NCBI RefSeq assembly: GCF_000203815.1
Contig: NW_004457734.1
Coordinates: 7,233-71,232, forward strand
Reading direction: 5' to 3'
Source: Cavenderia fasciculata
Lineage: Eukaryota > Evosea > Eumycetozoa > Acytosteliales > Cavenderiaceae
Length of the DNA stretch: 64,000 bases
The notes below the pieces were generated by a model, which was not told the origin of the DNA, did not search any database, and saw nothing but the letters and a program-made list of their open reading frames with translations. Below are positions 11,372 to 26,800 of the stretch, piece by piece. Position numbers and translations under genes: made by a program. The first letter of the stretch is position 1; each line of letters begins with the position of its first letter.

Positions 11372-14300
11372 TTAGGCAGAAGGTTGGGTAACTTTTTGTT
11401 TAATGGTGATACGTGCACCAAGACTGACAGCAATACCTTGAACCTTTGATCTAATTCTAATATAACCTACAATCTTTCCATCGCTTTGTTGTTTTTCGAT
11501 ACATATATTTGCAAGTGCATGTTCTCCAAATACACTCTTGGCACATAAATTGGCCGACAAGATGCCAGTTTCATTTGATAATTCAATGTTTGGTGTTAAT
11601 ACACCCATATTGGTAATCTTTGAAATGTGTTGTACATATTGAAGAAGATCGCTAAAAAAAAAAAGACAGGATGAGTAAAAGAATATTTTTGTTTTTTTGT
11701 TTTTTTTATACATACGTAATATTTGTATAAACTGGGATCTTGTTTTCCCATTCAAACTCGGCCCAATGCAATCTAAACAAGACGTCTGTGTATTGATGGT
11801 TGATTGGACGAATATAATCAATGATATCTATGTTGATTTCGTTGAGAATGACGCAGTTCTTGTCAGATATTTGGCTGACGGCACCAGCAATGTCGAATAC
11901 GATGGTTCCCATGACAACACCATTGTCGGTTGAAGAAACTTTGATACTGGCCTTGACAACTTGCTTTTCACGTGGAGCCATTGTGAATGGTGGAACTCTC
12001 TCACAAATCTTGAGATCTCCCAAAGTCACAAGTTCAAGAGTGACATTTTGAAGAGTGTCATTGGTTTGATTGAAAACTGAAATCTCCAAAACAATATCAT
12101 ACTGATGAACCTTTACATATGCTTCAGCATAGATTGGATCCGAGAAACCTGTAAGTTGATAAATCTTGTTGTGATCATTTTGATCATTGTTTTCAACAAC
12201 CAAACCAACAGCTCTTCCTAAATCTAAAAAAATAAGATAATAATAAAAAAAAAAAAAGTGAGTTAATTATTGTATTTTTATAAATATTATTTTTGCTTAC
12301 CATCATCAGCATCTTCGATTGGACCAAAAGCTCTTTTAGATTTTAATTGTCTAATTGAAACAATTGAATTTGGTTTGACGACCAATTCCTTGTTGATCTT
12401 TTTCTTGTTTTCATTTTGTTGTGACAATTGTTCATCAAGATAGTTTGAAAAAGATTCTCTACAATCTTTAAGCCAAATTTCCCTTTAAAAAAAAAATTAA
12501 TAAATTAATATATTAATATTAACATAATTATATTAATATTATTATTATTTACATACTTGACAGTTTCATTACGATTTGATAATACATAGAGACAAGAGAT
12601 GATTCTTTCATATGAACCTCTTGATGTGGAAGCGAGTGTCTTTTTGGCTAAATTGACAAACATGACCATAACCAACATGACTTGAGCTCTTAATTTGTTT
12701 AGTGATTCAGTGTCCATATTTAATTCTTCAGCCTTAAAGTATAACTTGCCCAATGATGACGAAATGCAAGAAGCAAGATACCATCCTCCATCAGTAATTA
12801 ATTCTAAAAAAATAAATTAAAAAAACAGGTTAGTTTTTGTTTTGTTTTGTTTTTTTTTTTAAATTTACTTGAAATTGTAACTTGTTGAGGTTGTTTGTTC
12901 TTTGGTTTAATTTCATTTTCGTCGACTGGCTTTGGTTTGATGATATCTTTAATATCTTGGTTGATTGATTCAAAAGCATGGTTTATATCTTCCAAACAAG
13001 AGACATATTCCGATATGATCCAAGTTGCAACACGATAAACCTTTGAGATTTTAATAAGAGACAACGAGTCTATTAATTTTTTGACAACATTGGTGCGAAG
13101 ATCAGGATATGATTCGACAACCTCTCTCACAAACACAACGACATCAACAGCCGATTGCTTGTAGCTGTCACCCAAAAATTCCATCAACAATGGAACAACA
13201 TTGCCCAATGCTTCGGGATACTTGAGAGATGATTGGTGGATGGTTTTGATCAACAAGTGTCTGTAATCCAATCCCTTGTCAAATTCCTTTGATTGAGTCT
13301 TGTTAATCTCCTTTTTCAATACCAAAATGATTTCATCAATATTCTTGGGTGTAATAGAATCCATTACAATATTTAATATCTTTTTGCAAATATCAATGTT
13401 TGGGCTATATATATAGAAATAAAAATAGAACTATTAATATATATTCATTGATATAATTTATCTGTTTCATATTTTTACCTTGATAAAGCTCTTAAAATAT
13501 CCATAACTAGGTCTTGCATTACTTTACTATGATTCTTTTTGATTTCCAAAAGTTTGTCCAAAACGATCATCTTTACATTGTTATCACTTTCGTTGCACAA
13601 CAAATCAATATAGGCCGATGCAGCTCCCTTTACAGCGGTTGGTGCAGATGAAAGTGACAATAGAGTACCAGCACTTTCATATTTAACAGCTGGGGATGAT
13701 GAATTTAATAATGTAAAAATACATTTCATATATTTTGACTAAAAGAAAAAATAAAATAAATAAATTAATGACCTCTCTTATTATTTAATATGTATACATA
13801 CTCTTTCAGATGGGTTAGTCTTGCAAACCTTTCTAATAAGTTCTACAACAATAAATTGAAGCATATCACCAAATGTTGGAACTTGATCCAATACGGTACT
13901 AAGATATTCAACTGCCTTGTCTGGAGCACAATTAAATAACATTATAAATGCATTTCTCTTGCATGATGCATCTCCTTCCTATATAAAAGAAAAGAAAAGA
14001 AAAAGAAAAGAAAAGTTTGTGTGAGAAAACAACAATATCCTATCCTATCCTATCCTATGCTATCTTATTGTTGGGATTACATACGACCAATAAAAAGTTG
14101 TAAACAAGTTCTGGAGCATCTGGGATGAGATATTCAAAACTGTTGTAGATATTGTAAATGGCCAAAACAGCATTTCTTCTGACATAGGCATGTCTGTATT
14201 CTAAATTGTTTCGTACTTGTACAACCAATGGTTCTAATACCTCTGCTTCTCTTAATTTACATAAGAATCTAAGTGTAGAACCTCTAATAAATTCATTTGG

Positions 14301-14722
14301 ATGAGTAAGATCATTCAATAATGAATTGCTAAGAATAGAAAAAAAACGGCGGTTATTAATAAGTTTTGTACAAACTATATAATATATATATCTCTATTGA
14401 ATTCTTACCAAACCAAAATCATTTCAGATTTTAATTTACCGAGATGAGTCTTTTCAATAACCTCCCAATAGATGAGTAATAGTTTTTTGATGTAATGATC
14501 TCTTGATGGCATTACATAGAGGATGATAGGCATAAGAAGCTGTGGGATTGGTTCACCATTGATAGTGTAAAGTATAACCTTTTTTAAAGTCTCTATCTTT
14601 TGTTCGATGGTACCGTGTTCAAAGGTTTGCTTAAACTCGTTGATTTGTGGTGGATCACCCTTGTCATAGTGAATCAATATTGAACAAGGCTTCTCCATCG
14701 ATCCTGAACTAGTTAATGACAT
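11372..14722 (-). CDS. copB: Coatomer subunit beta (beta-COP)
   Basis: Nine exons (14722-14409, 14328-14085, 13978-13802, 13738-13479, 13404-12869, 12803-12557, 12482-12301, 12223-11716, 11651-11372) give 915 aa, the normal size for beta-COP. The N-terminal half is an adaptin-type alpha-solenoid ([36 protein letters not shown]). The C-terminal half contains the appendage region ([32 protein letters not shown]). Beta-COP forms the F-subcomplex of COPI, which coats vesicles going from Golgi to ER, and binds Arf1. It ends tail to tail with MCM3, 78 bp apart. One intron (14036-14064) holds a TATCC pentamer tandem repeat. Confidence 0.95.
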
Positions 14723-14816
14723 ATCTATATCTAATTTAAAACTTTTTAATAATAATTGTCTCTAGAAGCAAGAATGATGATAATGATGAAGTTGGTTGAT
14801 GACTCAATAGATTATT

Positions 14817-14851
<35 letters not shown>

Positions 14852-14881
14852 AAACTTGAAGTTCAAAAAGTTTTATTGTTG
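14723..14881. other. Short gap with a poly-A run
   Basis: This 159-bp gap separates the beta-COP start from the VPS13 stop codon. It contains an A tract of about 28 bases (14819-14846) and no gene. It must hold the beta-COP promoter and the VPS13 3' signals on the same strand. Confidence 0.6.
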
Positions 14882-17800
14882 TTAAAGTGAAGCGTCACCT
14901 GCTCTTTTCAATTCTTCTTCAACTTTTGGTAACATAGTAGTAGTAGTAGTGGTACTAGTGACATTAGAGGGAAGTTGAATTGGTTGAACTATAGGTTTGA
15001 CAGAATCAGCTCCGGTCATCATCTGTTTAAACAACATGTTTTGCATCTCGATTTGATTCTTTTGTAATTGATGCATTTGTTGTATTTGCATTTGTTGTAT
15101 CTGCATCATATTCTGAATACTCTTTTCTAGTTGTGATTGATGTTTTTGTTGTTGCAACATCATCATACTTTGTGGTGACGTTTGTTGTTGATTCTTTATC
15201 GTAGTGGTAGTAGTCATCACACCAACATTGTTGTTGTCAACTCTATGATCATCTATATTGTCTTGTTGTTGTTTGTATTGTTGTAACGAATGTAGTGGAG
15301 TTCTAAACTTGGAACCTGCAGTTTGTTGGTATACAGTTGTAGTTATATGTGGAGTTTTATGTGATAGTCTTTGAGTTTGTGGTGTAGATGGGTATTGTGG
15401 TGGCTTTGGTGTTATTGGAGGAGCGACGACTACCACCGAGGGTTTAGTTGGTGTTTCGTTAGGAGGAATAAACACTGGTGGAGGTGGTGGTGGTTGTGGT
15501 GGCTCGAATCCATGCGTTGATGATAGTGGTGCTGGTGAAGGAGGAGGAGGTGGAGGAGGTGGAGGTGGAGGAGGTGGAGGTGGTGGGGGAGCAATAGGAA
15601 TATTGGTTTTGTATGTACTTGCTGTGGTTGGATTATAATTATATCCAGAATTCTCCATACTTAAAGATTGATGTTGATTTTCCTGTTGGTTAACAAATAT
15701 TTGACGTTGTTGGTGTTGGAATTCAATTGGATGTTGTGAAATATAGATTGGTGCACCAACAGATTTAGGGTCACGATGATTCAATAATAAATGTTGTATC
15801 ATAGGGTCAATCTTTCCAGAATTTTGTTGTACAATAATTGGTTGAATATATCTATCCAAAGGTGACACATTTCTGTATTCTATTATTGGATTTGGATTTG
15901 GAGGATGAACAACAATAGGTCCAATTGGAGCGGCGGCCAGTGTTGTACAACTAGTGGTAGTGGTAGTGGTAGTTTCACCTTTTAATATCTTTTGTTCTTT
16001 TAGTGGATTTACCATTGTATCTGGACTATAAATCTTGAGCATGTCGAGAATCTTTACAAAAATGTAATGCTTGGCAGCATCTTTACATTTAATTAAATGA
16101 CTCTTTCTCTTTTTTGGATGCAAAACTCTAACACGATTACTTTGGTCGACTTTGAGACGGATAGCATATTGTTCCTCCTCGACATAGATGATTGATTCAT
16201 ACTTTACTGCAAATTTAGTACGGAATCCATCTGTATCTTTTAGACAAATGATACGTTTGTTGGTAAACAAAATGGTGCGTCTATTTTTGTAGATTAAATG
16301 TTGAATGTACTTTTCATCTTTTGATATCATCTCTGAGAGAGGCTGGTTAATTTGATCGGGTGTTAGGCGTTTGAGTTTTCCTTCAGATATCATATTGGTA
16401 AGGAACAAGAATTGACCATAGGCTTCAACATCGTCATATGGTCGTAATGGTAGGTCAGAAAAGAGAGGACGAGGGAACCTGATTCTTCGTCGTTCGATAT
16501 TGAGTTGAGTTGAGTTTTTGACACCTTCAGAGAATTTACTAACAAAATCAAATCCTCCAGCTACTGGTTTGAGTACAAGACCAGCAACACCTTTTCCGAT
16601 ACCTTTTATGGCACCAACAGCTCCTTCCTTTTTGGCACCATAATAAGGTAGACGACCAACACCAGTTAATGCTCGATGCAAGGCAATGACAGCAGTCTTT
16701 CCGCCCAAAGCAAACCCTTGAATGACATTGCTTGGTGTCTCTCCAACGATAAACTGTCTTTCTATAATGTATTGAGGATCCATCGACATGTTGGCCAATG
16801 CCTTGGCTCCACTCGACGATAGTCTTGTTCCGCTATCAAAGAGTCCATAGACGGTATGCTTGGCAAGACTCTTTGATCCAGCCGATACACCAGTTCTAAA
16901 GGAAGTTTCTTCGGGTCCAACCAAACCACGTCCAGTGTTTACAAAAAACTCTTTAAATCCAATACCAAAGTTTTTAAACAATCCAATTGGATTACCCAAA
17001 AAGTTGAATGTACCCAAAATCTTGTATGCTTCTGACAAACCTTCAGAGAGATAATGTCTAAAGAGTGGATTGAGAAGCTCTGCATTTGTTCCAAAGGCAT
17101 GAGAGAATTTAAATTGATGCAAAAAGATGTGGGCATTTTGGAAGCTAACTAATACAAATCCAATTCTTCTAAATGCACGAACCATTGGCGCATCCAATGC
17201 TCGAATGGTTGATCCACCAGATTGTTTGGCCAAATCAAAGGTAAGGTAACAACTTATGGGTTCGATTGATAGAGTTTCAAAATACATCTTTTTACCATAG
17301 ATTGATGGTAAAGCACGTTGTATCATTGTGTCTATGAATCCATCACCAATATCTTTTTGATAGATTGGTTTTAACATGTCTACATTGTGCAATGCTTTTT
17401 TGGTTTTTTTGTTTCCTGTCCAAAAAGAGAAATCTAAACTATTAAAGAAATCCAATAATACATAAAGGAATTTCTCTTCTACTCTAATATTTAATTCTTG
17501 AATTCTCAATGAAACATGATGGAAATAATCTATATTTTTCACTGTTATAAAAAATAAAAATAAAAAAATAAATTAATTTTTTGTTGTTTTTCTTTTTCTT
17601 TTCTTTTTCTTACTTTTGTTTGATTTAATTAGTTTAATATGAAGGAATGGTAGGTTTGGATCATTCTTTTCAGAGGCAAAAAGTAAAACAGGATGAGAAA
17701 AGGGATTGACTTTTGAGAGTTGATTGTCAATTTGAAGATTATCCAATTTCATTTCAATCTGTTGAATGAAATTTGAATAATAATAGTCGGTAGAGATTCC

Positions 17801-20800
17801 TTCGACAAAGACATACAACAACTCTGTTGGGTTTGAATTGATGAGCGATACTCCAACACCTCTAATATTCATTCTAATATGTTGTATTGAGGTTTCTTGA
17901 TCTGGTACAACGATAGCTTGGTAAGTTGAATCGGTCAATGTAAGAACTCTTGTCGATTCTTCTGCCTCTACCACTGCTTTAACTATAATTGCTTGACCTT
18001 GATATCCAAAATCAATTGGTTTAAATATTTTAATCCTGTCAACCTTTACAAAGGTTTTACATAAAACTTTGTTGTTTGATGATGACGTTGCTGATGGATG
18101 ATCATTGTTGTTGTTGTTGGTTTGATCAACCAATTCTTCTTCTGTCAGTTTGTGAGAGGCAACATCATCGATTTGTACATTTTGTGAGAAAAAGTGTACC
18201 TCTAAAATGTGTTCGTCCATTGGTTCATCCCAAACAAATGGTATTGATTGTTTGGCACCGACAAATATCGATTTTCCACACTTCTTTTGTCTAACAAGGA
18301 TTGGGAATTGAGTCATGTTGTTAATCTTGTAGGGTGGATCATTCAACTCGGTTGCAATGATAAATAATGTTGCACCTTCCAAACATGTTTGAACTTTAAG
18401 ATATTTTAATTGGTGTGGATTGATTAAAGAGTTGTTTGATTCAGAAGAAGAAAAAGAAGAAGAAGAAGAAGAGGAATCTTGAGTTGCATGTTGTTGTTGT
18501 TGTTGTTGTTGTTGTGTGAGAGAGTCAACAATTTGAGGGTTCTGTTTTCTATAGATTTGATACTTTGATGGCAGATTAAATGAATAATCGGCAACATTTT
18601 CAATCAAAAACCCTGGTGACCAACCATCATCATTATTCCCATCACCATAGTCCATGTCAAGTTTTGTTGAAAGAAGATTTGTTTTTGAACGGTGTTCAAG
18701 GAAATAATAAAAAGGTATTTTCTCTCCAGTGCCTACACGTACTTGATTATCAGTACCCAATTGTTTGAAAATGAGTGGATAAGGGAATTGGTTGAAAAAG
18801 ATATAACGTGGAGCAAAAACAATGATCTTTGTTTTAAGATTAGGTGCAATATCTACTGAAACACCAACATCATATACCCGATCTGAACTTTCACATTTGA
18901 TCTCTTTGGCCATATGTTTTGTGGTGGTAGTGGTGGTAGTGGTGGTAGTGGTTGTGGTCTTTGATCTTGTTGTGAGTGTATTCACAGCCAAAGAAGTTCC
19001 TTGATGCGATTGATGAAATATAGAGTTCTTTTTATCACTAAATACCTCAACTCTTCCTCTGTCACCAATAGCAGCAATCGATACTTTGTTTGACCACTCT
19101 GAATCTTGACCAACTCGCAGACGAATTGAGCTATCAATATCTTTTGTCTTTTTGAATGAAAACATGATTGGATTGACCTTTTGGTTGTGATCTTCATACC
19201 ATTGGTAAGGATCTACAGCTATGGATGTCTTTTTGTTTTGAGGATTAATTTGTTGTTGCTGTTGTTGTTGTTGATGTTGTTGATGATGATTATTATTTAA
19301 ATAAACGGTACCATCATTATATTCTTTTGACTGATAAGTTTTTTTACAGTAAAGATTTAAACCAGTCTTGTTGAATATCCAATATTGATTGTAGAAAATA
19401 ATCTTTCTAACTCCATTAATGGATTCAAATTCCATATTAACATGAAGTGGTCGATCATTATAAGTGATATGAATAGGATGGATATTTTGGTTATCCAATT
19501 GTTCTAGAATAATTTTTTCTTCGCTCCACGTATCTTTTAATTTGAATCGAACTTTAAACTTTTCCAAAACTCCAATGTCATAGACCTCGTCCTTTGTTTC
19601 TGGTCCCAATTTGTGTTCAGTCACATTGTTTGAAAATATTAATGCTGGATGATGACCATGGTGGTGGTGGCGGTGGTGCCCACTAGAGTGGTTGACTGCT
19701 GCTGGATAACTTCCTCCATTTAATTGATAGGTAATTGGAAAGGGTAATAGGTTTTTAACCTTTAGCATTGGACATAATCTAATGATTGAACATCCTCCCT
19801 TTAGTTTTACATGACACTTTACGACAATAGTCTTTTCTCCATCAATTGTGCAAGATGTAAACATGGCAGTATCTTTGGTATTATTGACATCCAATGTTTC
19901 AGTGGACCACTTGAATTCGTTACCAGAGGGTTTAATCTTGATAAGAGCATCCTTCATTCGAGAAGTAGAGGTTGGAGCTCTTACTTGGCGAGACTTTATG
20001 ATTGAAGACATGTTGGGAGGTTGAGCAATGGCAAAGCCAGATGAAACGGTTGCCACATCAACAGAAAACGATGTCATATTTTGAAAGATGATGGGGAATC
20101 TTAGTGTTATAAACTTTGTTCCTTTTTTGATGGAAACGTTTACAAAAAGAGTTGTAGATGTGGTACTGTCCAATTGAACTTGATACTCGTAAGTTTTGAG
20201 TCTATCCATTGGAACGGCAATTGTCTTTTCGATACCCAATAACTCGATAGACATTACCAACTGATTGAATGTTTCCAAAGAGACTTGAACATCGGGAGCA
20301 AATTTGATGGGCATTGATTCACCGGGAATTAAATCAAAATAGATACCATAGCCTTCAACTTGAACCACTTTTTTACCGTCACCACATTCATTCAAGACAC
20401 CATCTACTTGTTTTCCTTCATGAGTCTCTAAACGATAACGAATCCTTGAACCCGTTTGATTACGAACAAAGAATGGTGCATAGGAAGACTTCCAAGCACC
20501 ACTTCCATGTTTCTCGCCAGACGATAGTTTTTTAATCTTTCCAGTCAATACAGTCAACGAGTCTTTAAGTGCTTCCTCACTTGATCGTAAATCCTTTTCT
20601 TGTGGCTTTGCAATCAAGTTCCATGGATAACCAAATTCTTGACTATAGGTAGTGAGGAATAAACTGAGATTGTCCATCATTGGGATGGTGATATTGAGAT
20701 TTAACAGATCCGACGATGAGAGATCGATGGAAAACTCTTTTGAGAATGTCAAAAATGATTTCAACATCCACTGTTCGAGAAAAGGCTCCCAAAAAGCAAT

Positions 20801-23800
20801 ACGATTGTTGAAATAGTCCAATGAAATGACTGCATCTATATCTATTTCTATTTTAGTCTTGATCATCATTTTGATAAATCCATAGGCCATCTTGAAATTG
20901 AAAAGTGGAGTATTCATATGATTCTTTGTCAAATCGTCAACAACTAAAACCTCCATATTTTTAAGACTAATAGAAATTTGGGTAATAGCTTTCTTATGGA
21001 TGGTATTTTGAATTTGTCTTGGTGATAATTCTTCATCAAAATCATCTTCCCAACTACCACTTTCAACCCTATTTCCTGCTGCTGTTGCTGCTGTTGCTGT
21101 TGCTGATGGTAATGAAGTTGTTGTCTTTACTATTCTTGGTGATTCTTCTATTGGTGATTCTATAAATTCATTACTATTTCTTAGACGTGATCTGACTTTG
21201 GTTTGATGAACTCTCAACATTTCAGCTGAACGACATTTTAGATGATATAGTTTGTTCATATCACTATTGACAGTTGGCACAGATTGATTTGATCCAACAA
21301 CTATGCCAGATTCTGTAATTGTTGGTTTTGGAGTGGTGGTAGATTGGTCATCTCTGAGGTGTTGTAAATTGGGTCTTGCCAAAATATTTGGTACTGATGG
21401 TCTTCTTGCACGAGGTGGTTGTGGTAAATTAAGTGACATTGAAGGACTAGTCGTAACGACTGCTGCCTTTGCAATGGGGGTATCAAAAGTTGTTTGTTTC
21501 TTTCGATATGGAATCGGTGTCTTTGATGGAGAACAATTGTTGTTAAACTGGTGAGTTGCTCTCTCGTTGTCAACGACTTGACTGGCTGCGCTCTTGATTT
21601 GTCTATTATAGAGAATAGTTTGCAATGTTTCATAGATACCAAGCAAATAACGATATGATCGACCAGAAAAACTAATGATCAAATTGTTCAATTCAAGGAA
21701 AAAGAATTGGTTTCCATCTGGCAAGAGAGCAATGTGAATGTTGGTACTAAAATCTTCAATAAAGATTCTAGCACTTTTATGAAGAGATTCCCACATTGCT
21801 TCTGTTCGATTGTAGGAATAATGTCGAGAAACAGGCTTTGAGTTGGTACGACCATTGTGGTAAAACAAAGAGGCTGAGGAGGAGTGTTTCATTGCACTAG
21901 CAAGAGGACTTGACACTGTGGTGGTTGATTTGTTTGCCAATAATCCTTTATGACATTGATAAGTGAGTAGTAATTTCATTAAACCATCTGCACCAAATTG
22001 AACAGAAGATGACATTTCACTGCTCATCAACATAACAACTCCCTTTTCATCTACCAAACTACCAATCATTATATTTGCACATTTCACTTTTAATTCAATT
22101 GACATGCTAAGTATCCATTCTTTTGATATTATTGATGGTCTTTGAATATTTGTATACTCTGGATCTGATAATGGTGATAAAAATGTCTAAAATAAAAAAA
22201 TTATAAATAAATAAAACAATTAGTTATCTATCTATATAAATATATATATCTTAAAATTTTTTACTTACAATTAATTTATCAACCCAATTTAAATCAATAA
22301 AGATAAAAAGTCGATTAATTGTTATCGAATTTCTATTTACTGATCCACCATTTGATACTGAAAGAATTCTGAATCTGCCATCAACCATTTCTTGAACATC
22401 ACTACTTGAGATTGAAAGTATTTCCTGGTGTGGTGGTAATGCTTTGTTCTTGTCACTAATTGCTAATCCTCCAACTGAAAATGATATTTCAATATCTCCA
22501 TTGTTATAATAATTTAAAAACCCTAATGGTTTATTCACTATTAAACAAAAGAATTTATCCTCTCTTTTAGAAAAAAACAAAAAAAAAAAAAAAAAAAAGA
22601 TTAATATTAATATCAGTCATTGTTTAATTGTAATATTTTTACATACTTTGTTACTTCATCTTCAAGATTAAGATTAACTGAATCTGTAATATCTAAAGTT
22701 AGACTAACTAATTTACTTTGTCTTTCCTTTGAGTATTGGGACGATAGAGGTGTAGGAATTACATTTTGGTTGATATTTTGATTGAAAACATTTACCAATA
22801 GATTGTATTGGTATTGATTGAGCAATAGTTGAATATATTCAATTCTCATCATAATCTTTAATTCAGAAGATGTCTTTGATGTTTCAAAAAAATAAACAAA
22901 ACTGAGATCAACATTGATTGGTCTTTTAATAATAGCCTAAATAAATTAAATAAAATAAATAAATAAATAACAACATTATTAGAGAGATTTGTTATGTTTT
23001 TTACTACAATTTGTTACATACATTTTGAATATCTAATTGACCATTATATGAACTGACCATAACATCAATGATTTTCATAAAGATTACATCGGCAGCAGGA
23101 TCAGTTTGATCTAACCAAAGTGAAACTTTACCAACACTAAGTATAATCGATTGTTTTGAATTTGGATTCTTTGGAAGAATAAGAGTATGTTCATCGATTG
23201 TAATGTCCAAGTTGGTAATTGATTTTCTTTCAAATAGAATCTCTTTTTGTGGTTGTTCTGATTCAAAGTCACCTCGGTCGGTTTCTTGATTATCTTTGGT
23301 ATCTTTGGGATCTTTGACCTGTTCGATAACATATAGAGTAGGGAAACTTTCTTTGAATGAAGTACTGATATCGTGACAAAATACTCTTACCATACAAATG
23401 GTTTGAAAGAGTAGAGTCAATTGAATCTTTCCAATAGCGACCTGTACAACTCTATTGTGACCCCATTCCTTTTGTTTTTGCATACTGTGACTAACTACAT
23501 GCATCTTTACGATTGGTACTAGCTTTGGATGAGATTGATGTGCAATTAAAATATCTCTATGTAATCCATCCGGTCTAGATAAATCCAAGAATTTCATATC
23601 TCCTAAAGATAACTGTAAAAAGAGTTGTCAATAAAATGGTCTAATAGAGAGTAAAAAATAAAAATAATAATAATAATAATAATGTGGACATACATTAAAT
23701 TCAAACAATGGTAATTGAAATACACCATTAATATCGACCTTGTCAAATTGAAAAGATGCAATATCAAAGTCACTTGCACTGAGAATCAAAGAAAAGCTTG

Positions 23801-26800
23801 GAACCTGTAAGCATATCTTTGTTTTCAGATCATTTGGATCAAATTCTGTGACATCTAAACGGTCAGACAACTTCTTGGGCTTAACCTTTGGTCTGTGTTG
23901 ATGGTGCAGTAGACGAGATAACGAATCTTCATATCTCGAACCCTCGATGGTTAGGATTGACTTTTTCTTTTCGTGGAAACGATTGGCATCTGAAACTGCC
24001 TTTCCAAATATTTGTATCAAAGCTACGATACATTCCTTTGGGAGATTAACTCTAACGTATTGAGTCTTGAGTGACGCAATAAAATCGATATAGTCATAAT
24101 CCAATGAGTTCTTACTAATTGAAGAGAGGTGAAGGACAATTGGATTGTCACACATTCCATTTACCAATTGTTGAGTTGCCATTATACCTCCATTGTAAGA
24201 CTTTTCCAATAACCTGTGGTCACTATCACTTTTTCTTCTACCAAATGGCGATTCTGATCCTAATGAAGATGGTGGCGGTTGTTGTTTTTGGAATGGATAA
24301 GCAAATATGGATAGAATTGGTATGGTTGAATGGGTATCTGTGATGCTAATACTGGCAATATCAAAAATAACCTCCATATACAATAATTTTGCAAGACTAC
24401 GACAACGCATCGATGATATATTTAATGATAATCTTTCTTCTTTTTGATAAAAAAAGTTGATTGATATATCACTTGTTGTAAATAAAAACTTTAACAGTAT
24501 ACTATGTGTCAATTTTTCTTTTGTTTTTTTTCTTGCATGCAATCTATGAAAAGATTAATAGAAATTAGTATAAAAAATTAATATATATATATTTTTTTTT
24601 GTACATACATTGATTTAGTATTTGAAATGACAGATAAATGAATTCCTGATCCTGCACGCTTTGGTTTTTCATTTTTTAATGATACTACATCGTACATTTC
24701 CGATAGCTCTGATGTAGACTTTCTATCCATATCTATAAAATATTCTAGTAGACCATTTCTACCAACTATTCTAGATATATCATAGAGTAATGTATCACTC
24801 AAATCAAAATTGATATTTGATAAATTTGAATGGCATCTAGAAGATAGAATAATGTTAGGGGTGGTTTGGTAAAAAATATGTATTTAAAAATCTGTTGCTG
24901 CTGCTTAACATACATTATTTGAGGAATGTCAAGATTAAAAGGATCAGAACATAATTCCAAAAACATATTAAAACTAAATGGTTTCATAATACTCTGATAT
25001 TGGGACTGGTGGCACATTTTAATTGTAAAATTGGTCAACTGAAATGAAATACCTTCATAGAATTGAGAATTGTTGACATTTATACCATCAAAGTTCCATT
25101 CACTAGATTCAAATGATCCACTTGTCAGATCATCATTTTTGTTGTTTTTAAATGAAGACTGTTCTCCATCCAAATAGTCATCAAAATTCTTTGTTTTCTT
25201 TTCAAATACATTTTCTTGGCCATCTCCTTCCTCCATAACGTTATCATCTTCACTATCAAATCTATCGCTGCCTGATGTACTTGTAGTATCTTGGTTATAG
25301 GGAATTGTTAATGCCTCTTGATCACTATTATTATTATTATTGTTGTTGTTGTTGTTGTTGTTATTATTGAATTCTTGATGACGTTGAAAATATTGACTAT
25401 GTTGATTTAGAGTTGATTTATGTATCTGATTTACTTTAAAGAATTTATCCATGTCAAGTGGAACATTTGTCTGAGGTACTGTACAATTTGCTTTCCACCA
25501 GGCAACACGTTCAGTTAATTCTTTTTTGTATCGAATATATCGCTCATTGTCTTCGTCTGCTTGAAGAATATCTACTATTTTTGAGCAATTCCATCCAGCA
25601 CTGATTGGTTGAGTCTTGAGCAATAGGTGACCAGAATTGATGACCAATAGCTTTTCATAGTCGTGGTCTGGGAATATGATTCCAGGAATGTGTACATCGA
25701 GGTCAATATCTGCAGACTTTTGGTTGCGCAAGAGATGTTTAAGCTCTCTCATTGCCATCTCTTGCAACACTTTGAGGTGTTTGAGGAAGGAATACTTGAG
25801 TGTATCGAGTGCTTCTTGAGATGCATGTGTAAAAAAGGCAATCATAGTATCGACAAATGGCTTACTATTGATAAAGTAGAATGGCGAGAGATGGAGCGAA
25901 AGACTCCAGTCGGTTGCACGGTGCTGATCTGGTGGATTAAGCTCCAACGTGAGATTGATCATCTTGGATCTTGGAGGTTCGTCTGGTATGAATTGGTGCT
26001 TTTGTCTTTGTTGTTGAGACATTCGAATATCAAATCTACGACCATGTTGTGTCGATGATAAGAAACCTTTGCTGTTGGTTGAGGCAGTAGACGAGAATGA
26101 GGCGGTGGAGGTATCTTGGGTAGAAGAGGTTGAAACCGATGATGTAGAAGAGGAAAGATTCATTTCCTCGGTGTGATAATCGTCAAATGGTTGTTTGTCC
26201 AAGATGAGGTTCTCAAAACGAGCGTTGGTGGTAATCTTGTCGTTCAAATGAACAGAGTCTACTAAAAGTTGAATCTTTTGGTTGAATCTTGAAACATAGA
26301 TAGTCATATCGATTTCGTGAATCTCAACATGAGCCAAAGGAACTGGTTCACCAACCAATCTAAAATCGAGTACTTGCATCTGAACCTTTTTAATATTGCA
26401 ATAAAACTTGACCGATACGTCACTTGTAATCTTTTTGTTTGATGATGCATTGAGCATTGATTTTAGATCAATATCTAATATCTTTTCCAACAATCTAAGA
26501 TCCTCTCCACTAATAGACGAGGCACCACAAGATATATTCATATTATTTGTTGATTGTCTTCTTCTACCGAATCCAAACCATCCCAAGTTACCAAGTCCTC
26601 CATAGAGAGAACCTAGCCACCAACCTTCATTTACTTGATGAAATCCAGATACATCAGACTTTCTCTTTTCCTCTACTGCCTTTTCTGATATTGTTCTATA
26701 TAATATTACATCTTCATATGATAACTTTTTTTCAATCTCTGTTATTATTAATTCTTCTACTGGTGATACCTAAAAATAAAATTAGAAATAAGCAAACTTA

